44,546 bases of DNA from Lentimicrobium sp. (GTDB lineage: Bacteria; Bacteroidota; Bacteroidia; Bacteroidales; Lentimicrobiaceae), in contig JANJXJ010000139.1 of assembly GCA_024709105.1 (NCBI GenBank), positions 1 through 44,546 on the forward strand, read 5' to 3'. The position numbers and the translations under genes were made by a program. The notes beneath the pieces are model-generated. The model was not told where the DNA came from and ran no database searches. It saw only the letters and a program-made list of their open reading frames with translations. This document shows positions 34,641-43,031 of the stretch, in pieces. Position 1 is the first letter of the stretch, and every line of letters starts with the position of its first letter.

Positions 34641-35570
34641 TTAACCTTTTTTACTGTTCGAAAATAAGAGCTCCTTTTCTTCTTTCGAAAGGCTGTCGTA
34701 TCCCGAACGGCTTATTTTATCAAGAATAGCATCTATTCTTTTTTGTTTCTCAGCCTTGTTTTTGTTGAATTCCTCATCAGTGAGGGGGCGATTGTGATGA
34801 ACTTTGAATTTTTTCCGGGTGCGGCGATAGGTTTTGGGATTGAAAATTTTCATCAATGGTTCAAAAATTCTGGTAGGGTCCAGATTGGGGATCATTTTTA
34901 TCCACAAAAATCCCCACAAGGCACCACCGAGATGGGCAATATGTCCGCCGGAATTTGACGAACTGATCATCAGCACATCAATTACAATGGTAAAAATGGC
35001 GATGTATCTTATTTTTACCGGGCCAAACAACAACAGATGTATGGTGTATTCAGGAACATAAAAAGCTATGGCTACCACAACCGCCAATACCGATGCCGAG
35101 GCACCCAGGGCAATGGCTGATTCCCTGGCAATTTCAAAAACAGGAAAAGTATTGAAAGCCAGAATATACAGCAGTGCACCGGCCAGTCCGCCAAAAATGT
35201 AGGTACCCAGCAATTGCCGTTGCGAAAGGTATTGCACAAAAATATTTCCAAACCAATATAACCACAGCATATTGAACAGGATATGGAAAAAATCGTTGTG
35301 CAGGAACATATAAGTTATTGCAGTCCAGGGTTTCTGCAGAGCCTGACCGATGTTTGCCGGCACAGCCAGGTAACTGTTGATGACGTGCAGAATCAGCTGC
35401 CTGTATGAGCCATCACCGGCTGATTGGGGTGAAGCAAATAAAAAAGCAAAATTGCTGATCAGTAATATTCCAATCCATATAAAAATATTGATCAGGATAA
35501 TAACCGGAAGCGGCTCCCGGCTGCGGAAGAATATCTTTATTCTTTCAAAAGGTGATTGTTGCTGAAACAT
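34641..35570 (-). CDS. Rhomboid family intramembrane serine protease
   Basis: 309 aa with about six membrane helices. HNDFFHILFNMLWLYWFG (helix 2 region with the HxxxN pattern), catalytic Ser in ALGASASVLAVVVAIAF near residue 157 (GASA instead of the usual GASG) and catalytic His in GGHIAHLGGALWG around residue 215. The C-terminal ~70 residues are a basic cytoplasmic tail (RTRKKFKVHHNRP, LSKEEKELLFSNSKK). It should cleave single-pass membrane proteins inside the bilayer. It is the second of two adjacent rhomboids, 12 bp after the first. The Ala after the Ser is a tolerated but less common variant; activity is likely though not certain. Confidence 0.9.
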   Translation of the reverse strand: MFQQQSPFERIKIFFRSREPLPVIILINIFIWIGILLISNFAFLFASPQSAGDGSYRQLILHVINSYLAVPANIGQALQKPWTAITYMFLHNDFFHILFNMLWLYWFGNIFVQYLSQRQLLGTYIFGGLAGALLYILAFNTFPVFEIARESAIALGASASVLAVVVAIAFYVPEYTIHLLLFGPVKIRYIAIFTIVIDVLMISSSNSGGHIAHLGGALWGFLWIKMIPNLDPTRIFEPLMKIFNPKTYRRTRKKFKVHHNRPLTDEEFNKNKAEKQKRIDAILDKISRSGYDSLSKEEKELLFSNSKKG

Positions 35571-35582
35571 GGGTACAAAAGC

Positions 35583-36419
35583 TTAATCCCAGGACTTAAA
35601 ACGGTTGATCCTGCTATTCCAGTATTTGATGAGGAAAAATCCGAAAATCATCCCGCCAAGGTGGGCAAAATGGGCTACGTTGTCACCTGCATTGTCTCTG
35701 ATCCCCAGAAACAACTCCATAGCACCATATGCAATTACAAACCACTTGGCTTTGATGGGAATGAAAAAGTAGAGGTAAATCAGCGCATTCGGGAACATCA
35801 TTCCAAAAGCCAGCAGTATGCCGAAAACTGCGCCTGAAGCTCCAACGGTGGGGATATCCATTTGAATAACTGCCAGTTCATTCATGTACCTGGAAGCATC
35901 ACTAATGTAGGAAGTGTTTCCCGGATTTGCCGACCACTCGGCAATAAATGAACTTAGCTGAGGCATATAACTGCTGAAATGCTCATTTACAAAGGCTGCA
36001 AATGCATCGGGGCCAGGCTCCATCATCACCCGGGTTATATCGGCCTGCATGCCCGAAATGTCAATCCATAATACCAGCATGTGTATTAAAGCAGCGCCAA
36101 TTCCGGTAATCATATAATAAACCAGAAACCTTTTTCCTCCCCACACATTTTCCAGGGTATTTCCGAACATCCACAGGGCAAACATGTTGAAAATGATGTG
36201 AGTGGGGCTTCCATGCAGAAACATGTAGGTAACCAGCTGGGCAGGATTGAATTTTTCTGATCCAAAGTAATGCATTCCAAGATAATCTACCAGATTAATC
36301 TGGAAGACCTGCTCTGTGGTTAGTTGTGCCAGAAAAAACAAGCCGTTGATAATCAGCAGGTTTTTAACTACAGGAGGCAGCACATTAAAGCCGCGGGGAG
36401 AGTATCGTTGATCGTTCAT
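35583..36419 (-). CDS. Rhomboid family intramembrane serine protease
   Basis: 278 aa rhomboid with six or seven helices. Motifs: HGSPTHIIFNMFALWMFG, catalytic Ser in VGASGAVFGILLAFG near residue 193, catalytic His in NVAHFAHLGGMIFGF near 255. It has a long insertion between helices (~110-180) facing the periplasm. It lies 10 bp after mutL and 12 bp before the second rhomboid. Canonical motifs are complete, so it is predicted active. Substrates are unknown; rhomboids in Bacteroidota are commonly found as such pairs beside mutL. Confidence 0.93.
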   Translation of the reverse strand: MNDQRYSPRGFNVLPPVVKNLLIINGLFFLAQLTTEQVFQINLVDYLGMHYFGSEKFNPAQLVTYMFLHGSPTHIIFNMFALWMFGNTLENVWGGKRFLVYYMITGIGAALIHMLVLWIDISGMQADITRVMMEPGPDAFAAFVNEHFSSYMPQLSSFIAEWSANPGNTSYISDASRYMNELAVIQMDIPTVGASGAVFGILLAFGMMFPNALIYLYFFIPIKAKWFVIAYGAMELFLGIRDNAGDNVAHFAHLGGMIFGFFLIKYWNSRINRFKSWD

Positions 36420-36429
36420 GCAGGTTCAG

Positions 36430-38253
36430 TTAGCTGAATCGTTTTTCAATTTCGTCGGTGCCTATCATCAGTATTGTATTTTTTCCGGAAGGGCTGATGT
36501 TTGAAACCTGACAGGCAAAAAGGTCGTCAACCAGCGATTGCATTTCTTCGGAAACCAGCACCTTGCCAGGTTTGATGGCCATATTTCGCGCCATTGACCT
36601 CAGAAGGTTCTGTTGCTTATCAATTTTCAGGCCCAACTGATTGTGTTTGAAAGTTTCCAGCACAGATTCGAACAGCGCCTGTACATTTTCGTCTTTCAAC
36701 TCAGCCGGAACTCCCTGAATTATAAACGAATTGCCGCCAAAATGTTCAATCTGAAAGCCAACGGAGGCAAAATCATTTTTTAATTCGCCGGCCAGTTCGG
36801 CATCGGGTGCTGACAGATTTACAGTCACCGGAAACAACAATTGTTGTGAATGTACCCTTTTCAGTTCGATTTTTTCGGTCAGTTTTTCAAAAAGTATGCG
36901 TTCATGGGCTGCCTGCTGGTCAATAATCATGAGGCCCGATTTTACCCGGGTCACCACGAAGCGTCCGTTAAGCTGCATAAAACCTCTGCCGGTCTGTTCC
37001 TGATTAAAATCAGCTCCAATGGTAAGTGTAGCTGCCGGTTGCTGATTCCCGGGCATTGGAAGGGAGCCGGTGTCGAATAGTTTTTCCCAGCCGGCAATGT
37101 CTTCTTTTTCAGTTTTTGGCGATAACCGCAATTCAGGCTGATTGTTTTTCGCAAACGGATTATAACCGGTGTTTACATGTATGCCTGGCTCCACCAAAGG
37201 TTTGTCTTTGGGAAAATAGGTCTGAAAACTCTGCTCAGTTTCAAAATCAAGGGTTGAAGAAAAACTGAACCTTCCGATGGCTTGTTTCACAGCCGAACGA
37301 ATCATGGCATAAATTACCTGATGCTCCTGAAAATTGACTTCCGTTTTGGTAGGGTGAATGTTGATGTCGATGGATGCCGGGTCAACCTCCAGAAAAAGGA
37401 AATAGGTAGGGAAATAGCCTTCAGGAATCAGCTCGCTGAATGCTTCTTCGACAGCATGATTCAGGTATGGATGCTTGATAAAGCGATTATTTGCAAAGAA
37501 AAACTGCTCCCCTTTTGTGCGGCGGGCACTGTCGGGTTTGCCAACAAAACCGCTTATTTTCACCACATTACTTTCCTGATTTACAGGCAACAGGCGTTCA
37601 TGAAAGTTGGCTCCGAAAACATTGGATATCCTGAGTTTGAGGTTGGTAGCAGGAAGTTTGAAAATTATCTTTCCGTTGCTGTTGAGCGTAAAAGCAATTT
37701 GCGGATTTACGAGCACAACTCTGTGAAATTCATCGAGAATGTGGCGCATTTCGGCCTGGTCTGACTTCAAAAAATTGCGGCGTGCCGGAACATTGTAAAA
37801 CAGGTTCTTTACTGAAATGGAAGTTCCCGCTGAACAGGCACAGGGCTGTTGCGACTTTACAGCCGAACCTTCAATGATGATGTGGGTTCCCAGTTCATCC
37901 TCGTGCCGGCGGCTTTTGAGTTCCACCTGAGCAATAGCGGCAATAGAGGCCAGGGCCTCACCGCGGAAACCAAAGGTATGTATTTTGAAAAGGTCAGCAG
38001 CTTCCTTGATTTTGCTGGTAGCATGGCGCTCAAAACTCATGCGCGCATCGGTAGGCGACATTCCGCAGCCATTGTCAATTACCTGAATAAGTGTTTTCCC
38101 GGAATCTTTAACAATAAGTTCAATGGCATCGGCACCTGAATCAATTGCGTTTTCAAGCATTTCCTTGATAGCAGACGCTGGCCTTTGCACTACCTCACCG
38201 GCTGCTATCTGGTTGGCAACTGAATCGGGCAATAATCTTATGATGTCGGACAT
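36430..38253 (-). CDS. mutL: DNA mismatch repair protein MutL
   Basis: 607 aa. N-terminal GHKL ATPase: IKEMLENAIDSGADAIEL with the catalytic Glu31 and Mg-binding Asn35, DNGCGMSPTDA at 60-70, ERHATSKI, and TFGFRGEALASIAAIAQ. FYNVPARRNFLKSD marks the transducer domain. The C-terminal dimerisation/endonuclease domain has DQQAAHERILFE near residue 440 (a Gln variant of the DQHA-X2-E-X4-E motif), so it is likely a nicking MutL as in bacteria lacking MutH. The protein couples MutS recognition to strand removal. It begins the rhomboid/EEP run and is preceded after 12 bp by a small membrane protein gene. Confidence 0.97.
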   Translation of the reverse strand: MSDIIRLLPDSVANQIAAGEVVQRPASAIKEMLENAIDSGADAIELIVKDSGKTLIQVIDNGCGMSPTDARMSFERHATSKIKEAADLFKIHTFGFRGEALASIAAIAQVELKSRRHEDELGTHIIIEGSAVKSQQPCACSAGTSISVKNLFYNVPARRNFLKSDQAEMRHILDEFHRVVLVNPQIAFTLNSNGKIIFKLPATNLKLRISNVFGANFHERLLPVNQESNVVKISGFVGKPDSARRTKGEQFFFANNRFIKHPYLNHAVEEAFSELIPEGYFPTYFLFLEVDPASIDINIHPTKTEVNFQEHQVIYAMIRSAVKQAIGRFSFSSTLDFETEQSFQTYFPKDKPLVEPGIHVNTGYNPFAKNNQPELRLSPKTEKEDIAGWEKLFDTGSLPMPGNQQPAATLTIGADFNQEQTGRGFMQLNGRFVVTRVKSGLMIIDQQAAHERILFEKLTEKIELKRVHSQQLLFPVTVNLSAPDAELAGELKNDFASVGFQIEHFGGNSFIIQGVPAELKDENVQALFESVLETFKHNQLGLKIDKQQNLLRSMARNMAIKPGKVLVSEEMQSLVDDLFACQVSNISPSGKNTILMIGTDEIEKRFS

Positions 38254-38265
38254 ACAGCAGGCAAC

Positions 38266-38526
38266 CTATCTCAGGAAAATGTAATAAATAAGAACTAAAA
38301 CAGCAATTATGTAAATGTAGAAGGTACGGTTCGACATCTGCCTGTTTTTAACATCGCGCCTGCTGAAGGTTTCCCTGATGCGGGATTTCAGGCGCTCCGA
38401 TTCTGCAAGTTCCGGCTCCTTGTACTTTTTCAGTCTTTCTTCCATTTCTTCCTTCTCCTTGTCGTACCAAACTGGTTTGTATCCAAAGGATTTAGGTTTT
38501 CCGGTTTTAAAGGCAACTATTTTCAT
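38266..38526 (-). CDS. Small membrane protein with charged helical region, unknown function
   Basis: 86 aa. Residues ~24-60 are highly charged and probably a helix (EKEEMEERLKKYKE), and one C-terminal transmembrane helix lies at ~68-84 (FYIYIIAVLVLIYYIFL), so it is tail-anchored. I recognise the MKIVAFKTGKPKSFGYKP start as that of a small family widespread in Bacteroidota next to mutL, sometimes misannotated as an enzyme subunit; no function is established to my knowledge. It lies 12 bp upstream of mutL and is likely co-transcribed. Confidence 0.8.
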   Translation of the reverse strand: MKIVAFKTGKPKSFGYKPVWYDKEKEEMEERLKKYKEPELAESERLKSRIRETFSRRDVKNRQMSNRTFYIYIIAVLVLIYYIFLR

Positions 38527-38850
38527 GGTTCTGAGTTTTTGAGTTTTTCAGAGAGTGCTTGATTGTATGAAAATAATCATTCACTCATTTGATTTACAGT
38601 CTTTAGTATTAAACAGTTCTGCCAGTGTTTTTATTGCACAAGGCCACTTGCGAAAATCAGGGTTGCAATGTGCTGAGCGACAGTATTTGCCGAAAGAGTA
38701 TTCAATAACGGCAGATGATTGTTCATTTGAATGTTCAATACAAAAATCGAACTACAAAAATACCGATAAATATCAATATTTTTGCACGCTATTGAATAAT
38801 ACCGCATAAGGAAGCACTCAGGGTGCATTTGAGGCAAAATTTCATGTAAA
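38527..38850. other. Divergent intergenic region (324 bp) with one promoter element
   Basis: No convincing gene. The plus-strand -7 element at 38777-38784 (listed separately) fits the GroES-like gene. A counterpart for the minus-strand mutL operon was not found as an exact TAnnTTTG. Small overlapping ORFs on both strands here lack any recognisable features. Confidence 0.5.
38777..38784 (+). promoter_or_regulatory. -7 promoter element for the GroES-like gene
   Basis: TATTTTTG, a TAnnTTTG match, predicting initiation about 60 nt before the ATG at 38851. No clear TTTG box at the right distance upstream. Confidence 0.4.
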
Positions 38851-39228
38851 ATGAAAGCAGATAAACCAGACAAGCTCAGGAAACTACAGGTAATCGGCGA
38901 CAGGCTGTTAATCAAGCCTTTAACAATTAATCGCAAGACAAAAGGAGGTTTGTTTCTGCCACCCGGTTATAACGAAAAAGAGGAAGTTCAGACGGGTTAT
39001 GTGCTGAAAGCAGGGCCCGGCTATCCCATTCCTGCAATAGAAAGTGAAGAGGAACCCTGGAAAAGGGAAAGTCATGAAAATGTAAAGTATATACCGCTGC
39101 AGGTTGAGGTAGGAGATCTGGCTATCTTCCTTCAAAAAGGTGCCATTGAAATTCTGTATAACGATGAAAAGTACTTCATTGTTCCGCAGCATTCCATACT
39201 TATGGTTGAAAGGGAGGATGATATCTGA
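38851..39228 (+). CDS. GroES-like co-chaperonin paralogue
   Basis: 125 aa GroES/Cpn10-fold protein. VIGDRLLIKPLTINRKTKGGLFLPPG matches the GroES start and mobile loop (usual GGIVLP is GGLFLPPG), VQTGYVLKAGPG matches the beta-strand after the loop, VEVGDLAIFLQKGAIEI matches the VKVGDxVlF block, and YFIVPQHSILMVERED the C-terminal strand. An acidic insertion of ~25 residues (AIESEEEPWKRESHENV) makes it longer than GroES (~95). No groEL is adjacent. It could bind GroEL as an alternative lid or be a lone relative with another role. ATG start with a -7 element ~70 nt upstream and a strong terminator after the stop. Confidence 0.8.
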   Translation: MKADKPDKLRKLQVIGDRLLIKPLTINRKTKGGLFLPPGYNEKEEVQTGYVLKAGPGYPIPAIESEEEPWKRESHENVKYIPLQVEVGDLAIFLQKGAIEILYNDEKYFIVPQHSILMVEREDDI

Positions 39229-39252
39229 AGCTTAATAACTTCCATAAAAATT

Positions 39253-39277
39253 AAAAGGCCGGAATTTCCGGCCTTAA
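39253..39277. terminator. Bidirectional intrinsic terminator between converging genes
   Basis: Palindrome AAGGCCGGAATTTCCGGCCTT (8-bp GC-rich stem plus A/T flanks) with A-rich left and T-containing right flank, sitting between the stops at 39228 (plus) and 39299 (minus). It can serve both strands. Confidence 0.85.
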
Positions 39278-39298
39278 ACTTATATTTTAAGCATGCAA

Positions 39299-39826
39299 TC
39301 AGGCATTGACAGCAGCAGGAAACTTTTTGCTTACCAGATAAAATCCTCCGAAGAAAATTGCACTGTAGAAAAGGTCACCCATCAGTCCGTTGAACATAAA
39401 CGGAAGACCTGCAATATACGCCTGCATCAGTCCGGAAAAGTCTTTGGTATAGGGCATCATTCCGCTCATCCAAGAACCAAAGTTGGTAATCAGGAAAAAG
39501 GCAAGGGTGGAGGTAATGGATGCAAGTACAACATTACCTGCCTTGACGCGGTTGCTGAGCCAGAAACCGATCAGAACAGTAGCAACCATACCGGCATAAA
39601 CGGCAATCATGGTAGAATGAAAACCAATGATCAGATCGCTCAGTAACATGGCGGCCAATGGAATAAGAAAAGCAAACGATTTCCTGCTCATGTAAGCCCC
39701 GCTGAAAAGAGCCATAGCTGCTACAGGTGTAAAGTTGGGCCAGTGGGGCAGTAAACGCATTACTGCTGCTCCGGCAATGGCAGCGATGATGATGAGAGTA
39801 CGGGTATTCAGTACTTTATTATCCAT
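39299..39826 (-). CDS. Small polytopic membrane protein (DUF6580-like)
   Basis: 175 aa with about five hydrophobic helices. The motif RLLPHWPNFTPVAAMALFSGAYM (residues ~24-46), followed by LIPLAAMLLSDLIIGFHSTM, matches a DUF6580-type family found widely in Bacteroidota and proteobacteria. The ordering of helices recalls ECF-transporter substrate-binding (S) components, so a small-molecule uptake role is a possible guess, not shown. It is a single-gene unit with its own -7 element, facing the GroES-like gene across a terminator. Confidence 0.78.
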   Translation of the reverse strand: MDNKVLNTRTLIIIAAIAGAAVMRLLPHWPNFTPVAAMALFSGAYMSRKSFAFLIPLAAMLLSDLIIGFHSTMIAVYAGMVATVLIGFWLSNRVKAGNVVLASITSTLAFFLITNFGSWMSGMMPYTKDFSGLMQAYIAGLPFMFNGLMGDLFYSAIFFGGFYLVSKKFPAAVNA

Positions 39827-39849
39827 GTTACATCCGTTTTAGTTTCCGG

Positions 39850-39857
39850 CAAAATTA
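39850..39857 (-). promoter_or_regulatory. -7 promoter element for the DUF6580-like gene
   Basis: TAATTTTG on the minus strand (TAnnTTTG), with a predicted leader of under 20 nt before the ATG at 39826. No good -33 match. Confidence 0.4.
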
Positions 39858-39973
39858 TAAAAGCTTTGCATTGATTGGTAAATTCCTGACTAAATTATTT
39901 TGAAAAATTATTTATTTATTTGACAATCAATATTATAACTAGCCTGAATATATTCATTTCTTTGAAAAACAAC

Positions 39974-40006
39974 TTTGAAGTTGAACTGTTTTTTTTCATA
40001 AGTTTG
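39974..40006 (+). promoter_or_regulatory. Promoter candidate for the amidohydrolase gene
   Basis: TTTG at 39974-39977 and TAAGTTTG at 39999-40006 (21 nt between), close to the Bacteroidota -33/-7 arrangement. Initiation is predicted ~15 nt before the ATG at 40029. Confidence 0.55.
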
Positions 40007-40028
40007 CATTAAAATCTGAAATCAGGAT

Positions 40029-41669
40029 ATGATTCAACGGTTAATTTCTACAATATTAATTATCATGGTGTTGGGCTCCTGTAAGCACGACCGCTCTTCA
40101 GCAGACCTCATACTAAAAAACGGGGTTATCTACACAGCTGACAGTGGTTTTACCATTTATACCGCAATGGTGGTAAACAATGGCAAAATAGTTGAACTGG
40201 GTGACGATAAGTTCATCCTCGAAAACTTCTCTTCTGATTCCATTGTCGACCTTGAAGGAAGGCCTGTGTATCCAGGCTTTATTGATGCACACAGCCATTT
40301 CTACGGTTATGCCGATATGCAGCGTTATGCAGACCTTTCGGCCATGAGCTCGTTTGAAGATCTGCTGGATTACATTCAGAATTTCTACCAGAATCATCCT
40401 ACGGGTTGGCTTGTTGGCCGTGGATGGGATCAGAACAAATGGCCGGGTGCGGCATTTCCGGTTAACGATGAGTTGAATACTCTTTTTCCTGATATCCCTG
40501 TGGTACTTATCAGGGTTGACGGGCATGCTGTTCTGGTGAATGATGCAGCCATAAAGCTTTCTGGTCTTACTACCGATAGCATTTCAGAGCCAGGAATGGC
40601 CATCACAAAAAAGGGGAAATTCACCGGAGTCTTTCTCGAAATGTATGCCGACCGGTTCCGCAATCTGGTTCCGGCTCCTGAAGGCGAAGATTTATCAAAT
40701 CTCCTGCTTCAGGCAGCAGACAACTGTTTTGCAGCAGGACTTACCATGGTTGCAGATGCCGGACTTGACGCTTCGGTGATTGATTTTATTGACAGACTGC
40801 AGCGCGATGATAAACTGAAGATGGCCATATATGCCATGCTCAACCCAACCGAAGAGAACATTGACCGGTATGTAAAATCAGGTATTGTAATGAAACCCCG
40901 GCTCAACATAAGATCGGTAAAATTATATGCAGATGGCGCGCTGGGATCAAGAGGAGCATGTTTGCTGGAGCCTTACAGTGATGATCCTGGTAATTATGGC
41001 ATAATGACCATTACTCCTGATGAACTGGGCAGAATCTGTCTGATGGCCTACGACAACGGATATCAGGTAAATACACATGCAATCGGAGATTCGGCAGTCA
41101 GGACTGTACTCAATGTTTACAGTAATTATCTGCTTCCCGGAAATGATTTAAGATGGCGCATTGAACATGCACAGGTTGTTCATCCTCAGGATTTTAATAA
41201 GTTTGGCGAATTTGCTATTATACCTTCTGTACAGGCAACACATGCAACTTCTGATATGCGCTGGGCACACAAAAGGCTGGGTAAGGACAGGGTGAAGAAC
41301 GCCTATGCTTACCGTAAATTGCTGCAGCAAAACAACTGGTTGCCCAATGGTACCGATTTTCCGATTGAAGGCATCAGCCCGGTTAAAACATTTTATGCAG
41401 CCGTGGCCCGCAAAGACAGAAAAGGTTACCCCTCCGGCGGATTTCAGAAAGAGAATGCACTCACCCGCGAAGAAGCTTTAAAATCAGTAACCATATGGGC
41501 TGCAAAATCATGTTTTGAAGAAACCCGCCGTGGCAGCCTTGAACCAGGTAAAAATGCTGATTTTGTGGTTCTCGATAAAGACATCATGGTTGTTCCCGAG
41601 AAGGAGATTCATACTGCAAGCGTACTGAGAACCTATGTTGACGGAAATGCTGTTTACCTGAGAAACTGA
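40029..41669 (+). CDS. Amidohydrolase family lipoprotein (YtcJ-like metal-dependent hydrolase)
   Basis: 546 aa. Type II signal peptide with lipobox LGSC and Cys18, so it is exported and lipid-anchored. A composite amidohydrolase follows: small beta domain (ILKNGVIYTAD), metal-binding HxH in FIDAHSHF near residue 87, the long YtcJ-type insertion, KLYADGALGSRGACLLEPY, NTHAIGDSAV (His), IEHAQVV (His), and NGTDFPIEGISP (Asp), ending with RGSLEPGKNADFVVLD. YtcJ relatives cleave N-acyl or cyclic amide bonds, but the substrate here is unknown. The lipobox makes it an unusual, surface or periplasmic member rather than a cytosolic one. Confidence 0.9.
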   Translation: MIQRLISTILIIMVLGSCKHDRSSADLILKNGVIYTADSGFTIYTAMVVNNGKIVELGDDKFILENFSSDSIVDLEGRPVYPGFIDAHSHFYGYADMQRYADLSAMSSFEDLLDYIQNFYQNHPTGWLVGRGWDQNKWPGAAFPVNDELNTLFPDIPVVLIRVDGHAVLVNDAAIKLSGLTTDSISEPGMAITKKGKFTGVFLEMYADRFRNLVPAPEGEDLSNLLLQAADNCFAAGLTMVADAGLDASVIDFIDRLQRDDKLKMAIYAMLNPTEENIDRYVKSGIVMKPRLNIRSVKLYADGALGSRGACLLEPYSDDPGNYGIMTITPDELGRICLMAYDNGYQVNTHAIGDSAVRTVLNVYSNYLLPGNDLRWRIEHAQVVHPQDFNKFGEFAIIPSVQATHATSDMRWAHKRLGKDRVKNAYAYRKLLQQNNWLPNGTDFPIEGISPVKTFYAAVARKDRKGYPSGGFQKENALTREEALKSVTIWAAKSCFEETRRGSLEPGKNADFVVLDKDIMVVPEKEIHTASVLRTYVDGNAVYLRN

Positions 41670-41725
41670 GGTGTTTTTGAACATAAGAGATTGATTCTGC
41701 GTTTATCTGTTCAATTTCTTGCCTC

Positions 41726-42211
41726 ATGAAAACACTCGTAATACTTTCGGTCTTACTTTTTTCAATACCCGGATTCACTTCAGGCCAAAATCCTGAAGTT
41801 TTGAATTTTAGTCAACTGGAACAAAGGCTGAATTTAAGAAATGATACTACCTATGTAGTAAATTTCTGGGCAACCTGGTGTGTTCCTTGTATCAAGGAAA
41901 TGCCTTATTTTCAGCAGATTCATAACAATTTTTCCGGAAAAAAGGTAAAGGTTCTCCTGGTGAGTCTGGATTTTGTGAAACAGATTGAGTCGCGGTTGAT
42001 TCCATTTATTGAGAAAAATAAACTGACTCCCGAAGTAGTTGTTTTAAACGATCCTGATGCCAACTCCTGGATCAATAAAGTAAGTGCGGATTGGTCAGGG
42101 GCGTTGCCTGCCACCTTGTTTTTCAACAGAAACTTCAGGGCATTTTACGAGAAAAGTTTTGAATATGAGGAGCTTGAAACAATAATAAACCTTAATCTTA
42201 TCCATCCATGA
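41726..42211 (+). CDS. Exported thioredoxin-fold protein, TlpA/ResA-like
   Basis: 161 aa. Signal peptide ~1-20 (MKTLVILSVLLFSIPG, then TSGQ), then a thioredoxin domain with the redox motif WCVPC at 51-55 in VVNFWATWCVPCIKEMP, and the cis-Pro region GALPATLFF. TlpA/ResA-type proteins act as periplasmic thiol-disulfide oxidoreductases, for example in cytochrome c maturation or general reduction. The gene overlaps the next redoxin by 4 bp, so the pair works as a unit. Start ATG. No DsbD or cytochrome c genes are nearby, so the partner is unknown. Confidence 0.92.
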   Translation: MKTLVILSVLLFSIPGFTSGQNPEVLNFSQLEQRLNLRNDTTYVVNFWATWCVPCIKEMPYFQQIHNNFSGKKVKVLLVSLDFVKQIESRLIPFIEKNKLTPEVVVLNDPDANSWINKVSADWSGALPATLFFNRNFRAFYEKSFEYEELETIINLNLIHP

Positions 42212-42813
42212 AAAAAACTGTTTTGACTTTTGTTTTTTCGGCACTGGCCCTGCTTTTTGTTTCGGCTCAGGGCTATCAGATCGGCGACAGGGCTGAAGAA
42301 TTCCGCTTAAAAAATGTTGACGGAAACTTTGTAACAATGGGCGATTTTCCGCAGGCAAAGGGATTCATCGTAATTTTTACCTGTAATCATTGTCCTTTCT
42401 CTGTGGCTTACGAAGACCGCATTATAGAACTCGACCTTAAATACAAGGAGTTGGGTTATCCGGTTATTGCCATCAATCCCAATGATCCGGCGGTAGTTCC
42501 GGCCGATGGGTTTGAGGAAATGAAAAAGCGTGCCGCTGAGAAAGAATTTACTTTCCCTTATTTGTTTGATGAAGGACAGAAAGTATTTCCGGTTTACGGC
42601 GCAACCCGCACACCGCATGTTTTTATTCTGAATAAAGACAATGCTGCGTACCGGGTGGCATACATAGGAGCCATCGATGACAATTCGCAGGATGCTTCTG
42701 CCGTAAAGGAAAAGTATGTTGAGAATGCCATCAAAGCTTTGCTTAAAGGCGAAAAGCCTGCAATTGAGCAAACCAAAGCCGTGGGCTGTGGTATTAAAGT
42801 TGCATCGAAATAA
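42208..42813 (+). CDS. Exported thioredoxin-fold protein (AhpC/TSA redoxin type)
   Basis: 201 aa. Signal peptide ~1-20 (FVFSALALLFVSAQG), then a redoxin domain with GDRAEEFRLKNVDG, the CxxC motif CNHC at 59-62 in FTCNHCPFSVAYEDR, the FPYLFDEGQKVFPVYGATRTPHVF block (cis-Pro) and a C-terminal region with a further Cys (AVGCGIKVA). This is the common thioredoxin-like family found in pairs in Bacteroidota. Its start overlaps the stop of the TlpA-like gene (ATGA). Likely function: periplasmic thiol reduction or peroxide handling together with its neighbour; the substrate is unknown. Confidence 0.9.
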   Translation: MKKTVLTFVFSALALLFVSAQGYQIGDRAEEFRLKNVDGNFVTMGDFPQAKGFIVIFTCNHCPFSVAYEDRIIELDLKYKELGYPVIAINPNDPAVVPADGFEEMKKRAAEKEFTFPYLFDEGQKVFPVYGATRTPHVFILNKDNAAYRVAYIGAIDDNSQDASAVKEKYVENAIKALLKGEKPAIEQTKAVGCGIKVASK

Positions 42814-42836
42814 AAAGAAGTTCTATTTGAGATTTT

Positions 42837-43031
42837 GACAGGGCTGTCTCAAAGGTCCTATGAAACGGCGTAATTAAAAATTACTCCTAACATATATTGC
42901 TGATATACAAATTTTTGCGCTGAGCGGAATTTAGCTCCCACCGCAGATGGCGGGGCTAACGCTGAGCTCACCGCCCGGGGCGGTTCGGTTGCAATTCCGC
43001 TCCAAATTTAGCCTTTTGAGACAACCCCGTC
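42837..43031. mobile_element. MITE-like element with 17-bp TIRs and 5-bp target duplication
   Basis: 195-bp unit without a coding ORF. Left end GACAGGGCTGTCTCAAA (42837-42853) and right end, read inward on the other strand, GACGGGGTTGTCTCAAA (43015-43031): 15 of 17 bases match. Both ends are flanked by ATTTT (42832-42836 and 43032-43036), a perfect 5-bp direct repeat. Inside, GAGCGGAATT (42922-42931) and its exact complement (42993-43002) form a 10-bp stem, and CCGCCCGGGGCGG is palindromic. The TGTCTCAAA ends resemble those of several Bacteroidota IS families, so it was probably mobilised by a transposase in trans. Structure is seen directly; parent element unknown. Confidence 0.78.

Noticed and set aside
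38555-38936. Small overlapping ORFs on both strands in the mutL/GroES intergenic region
   Set aside because: They overlap each other and a promoter element, and neither shows a signal peptide, membrane helix or known motif.
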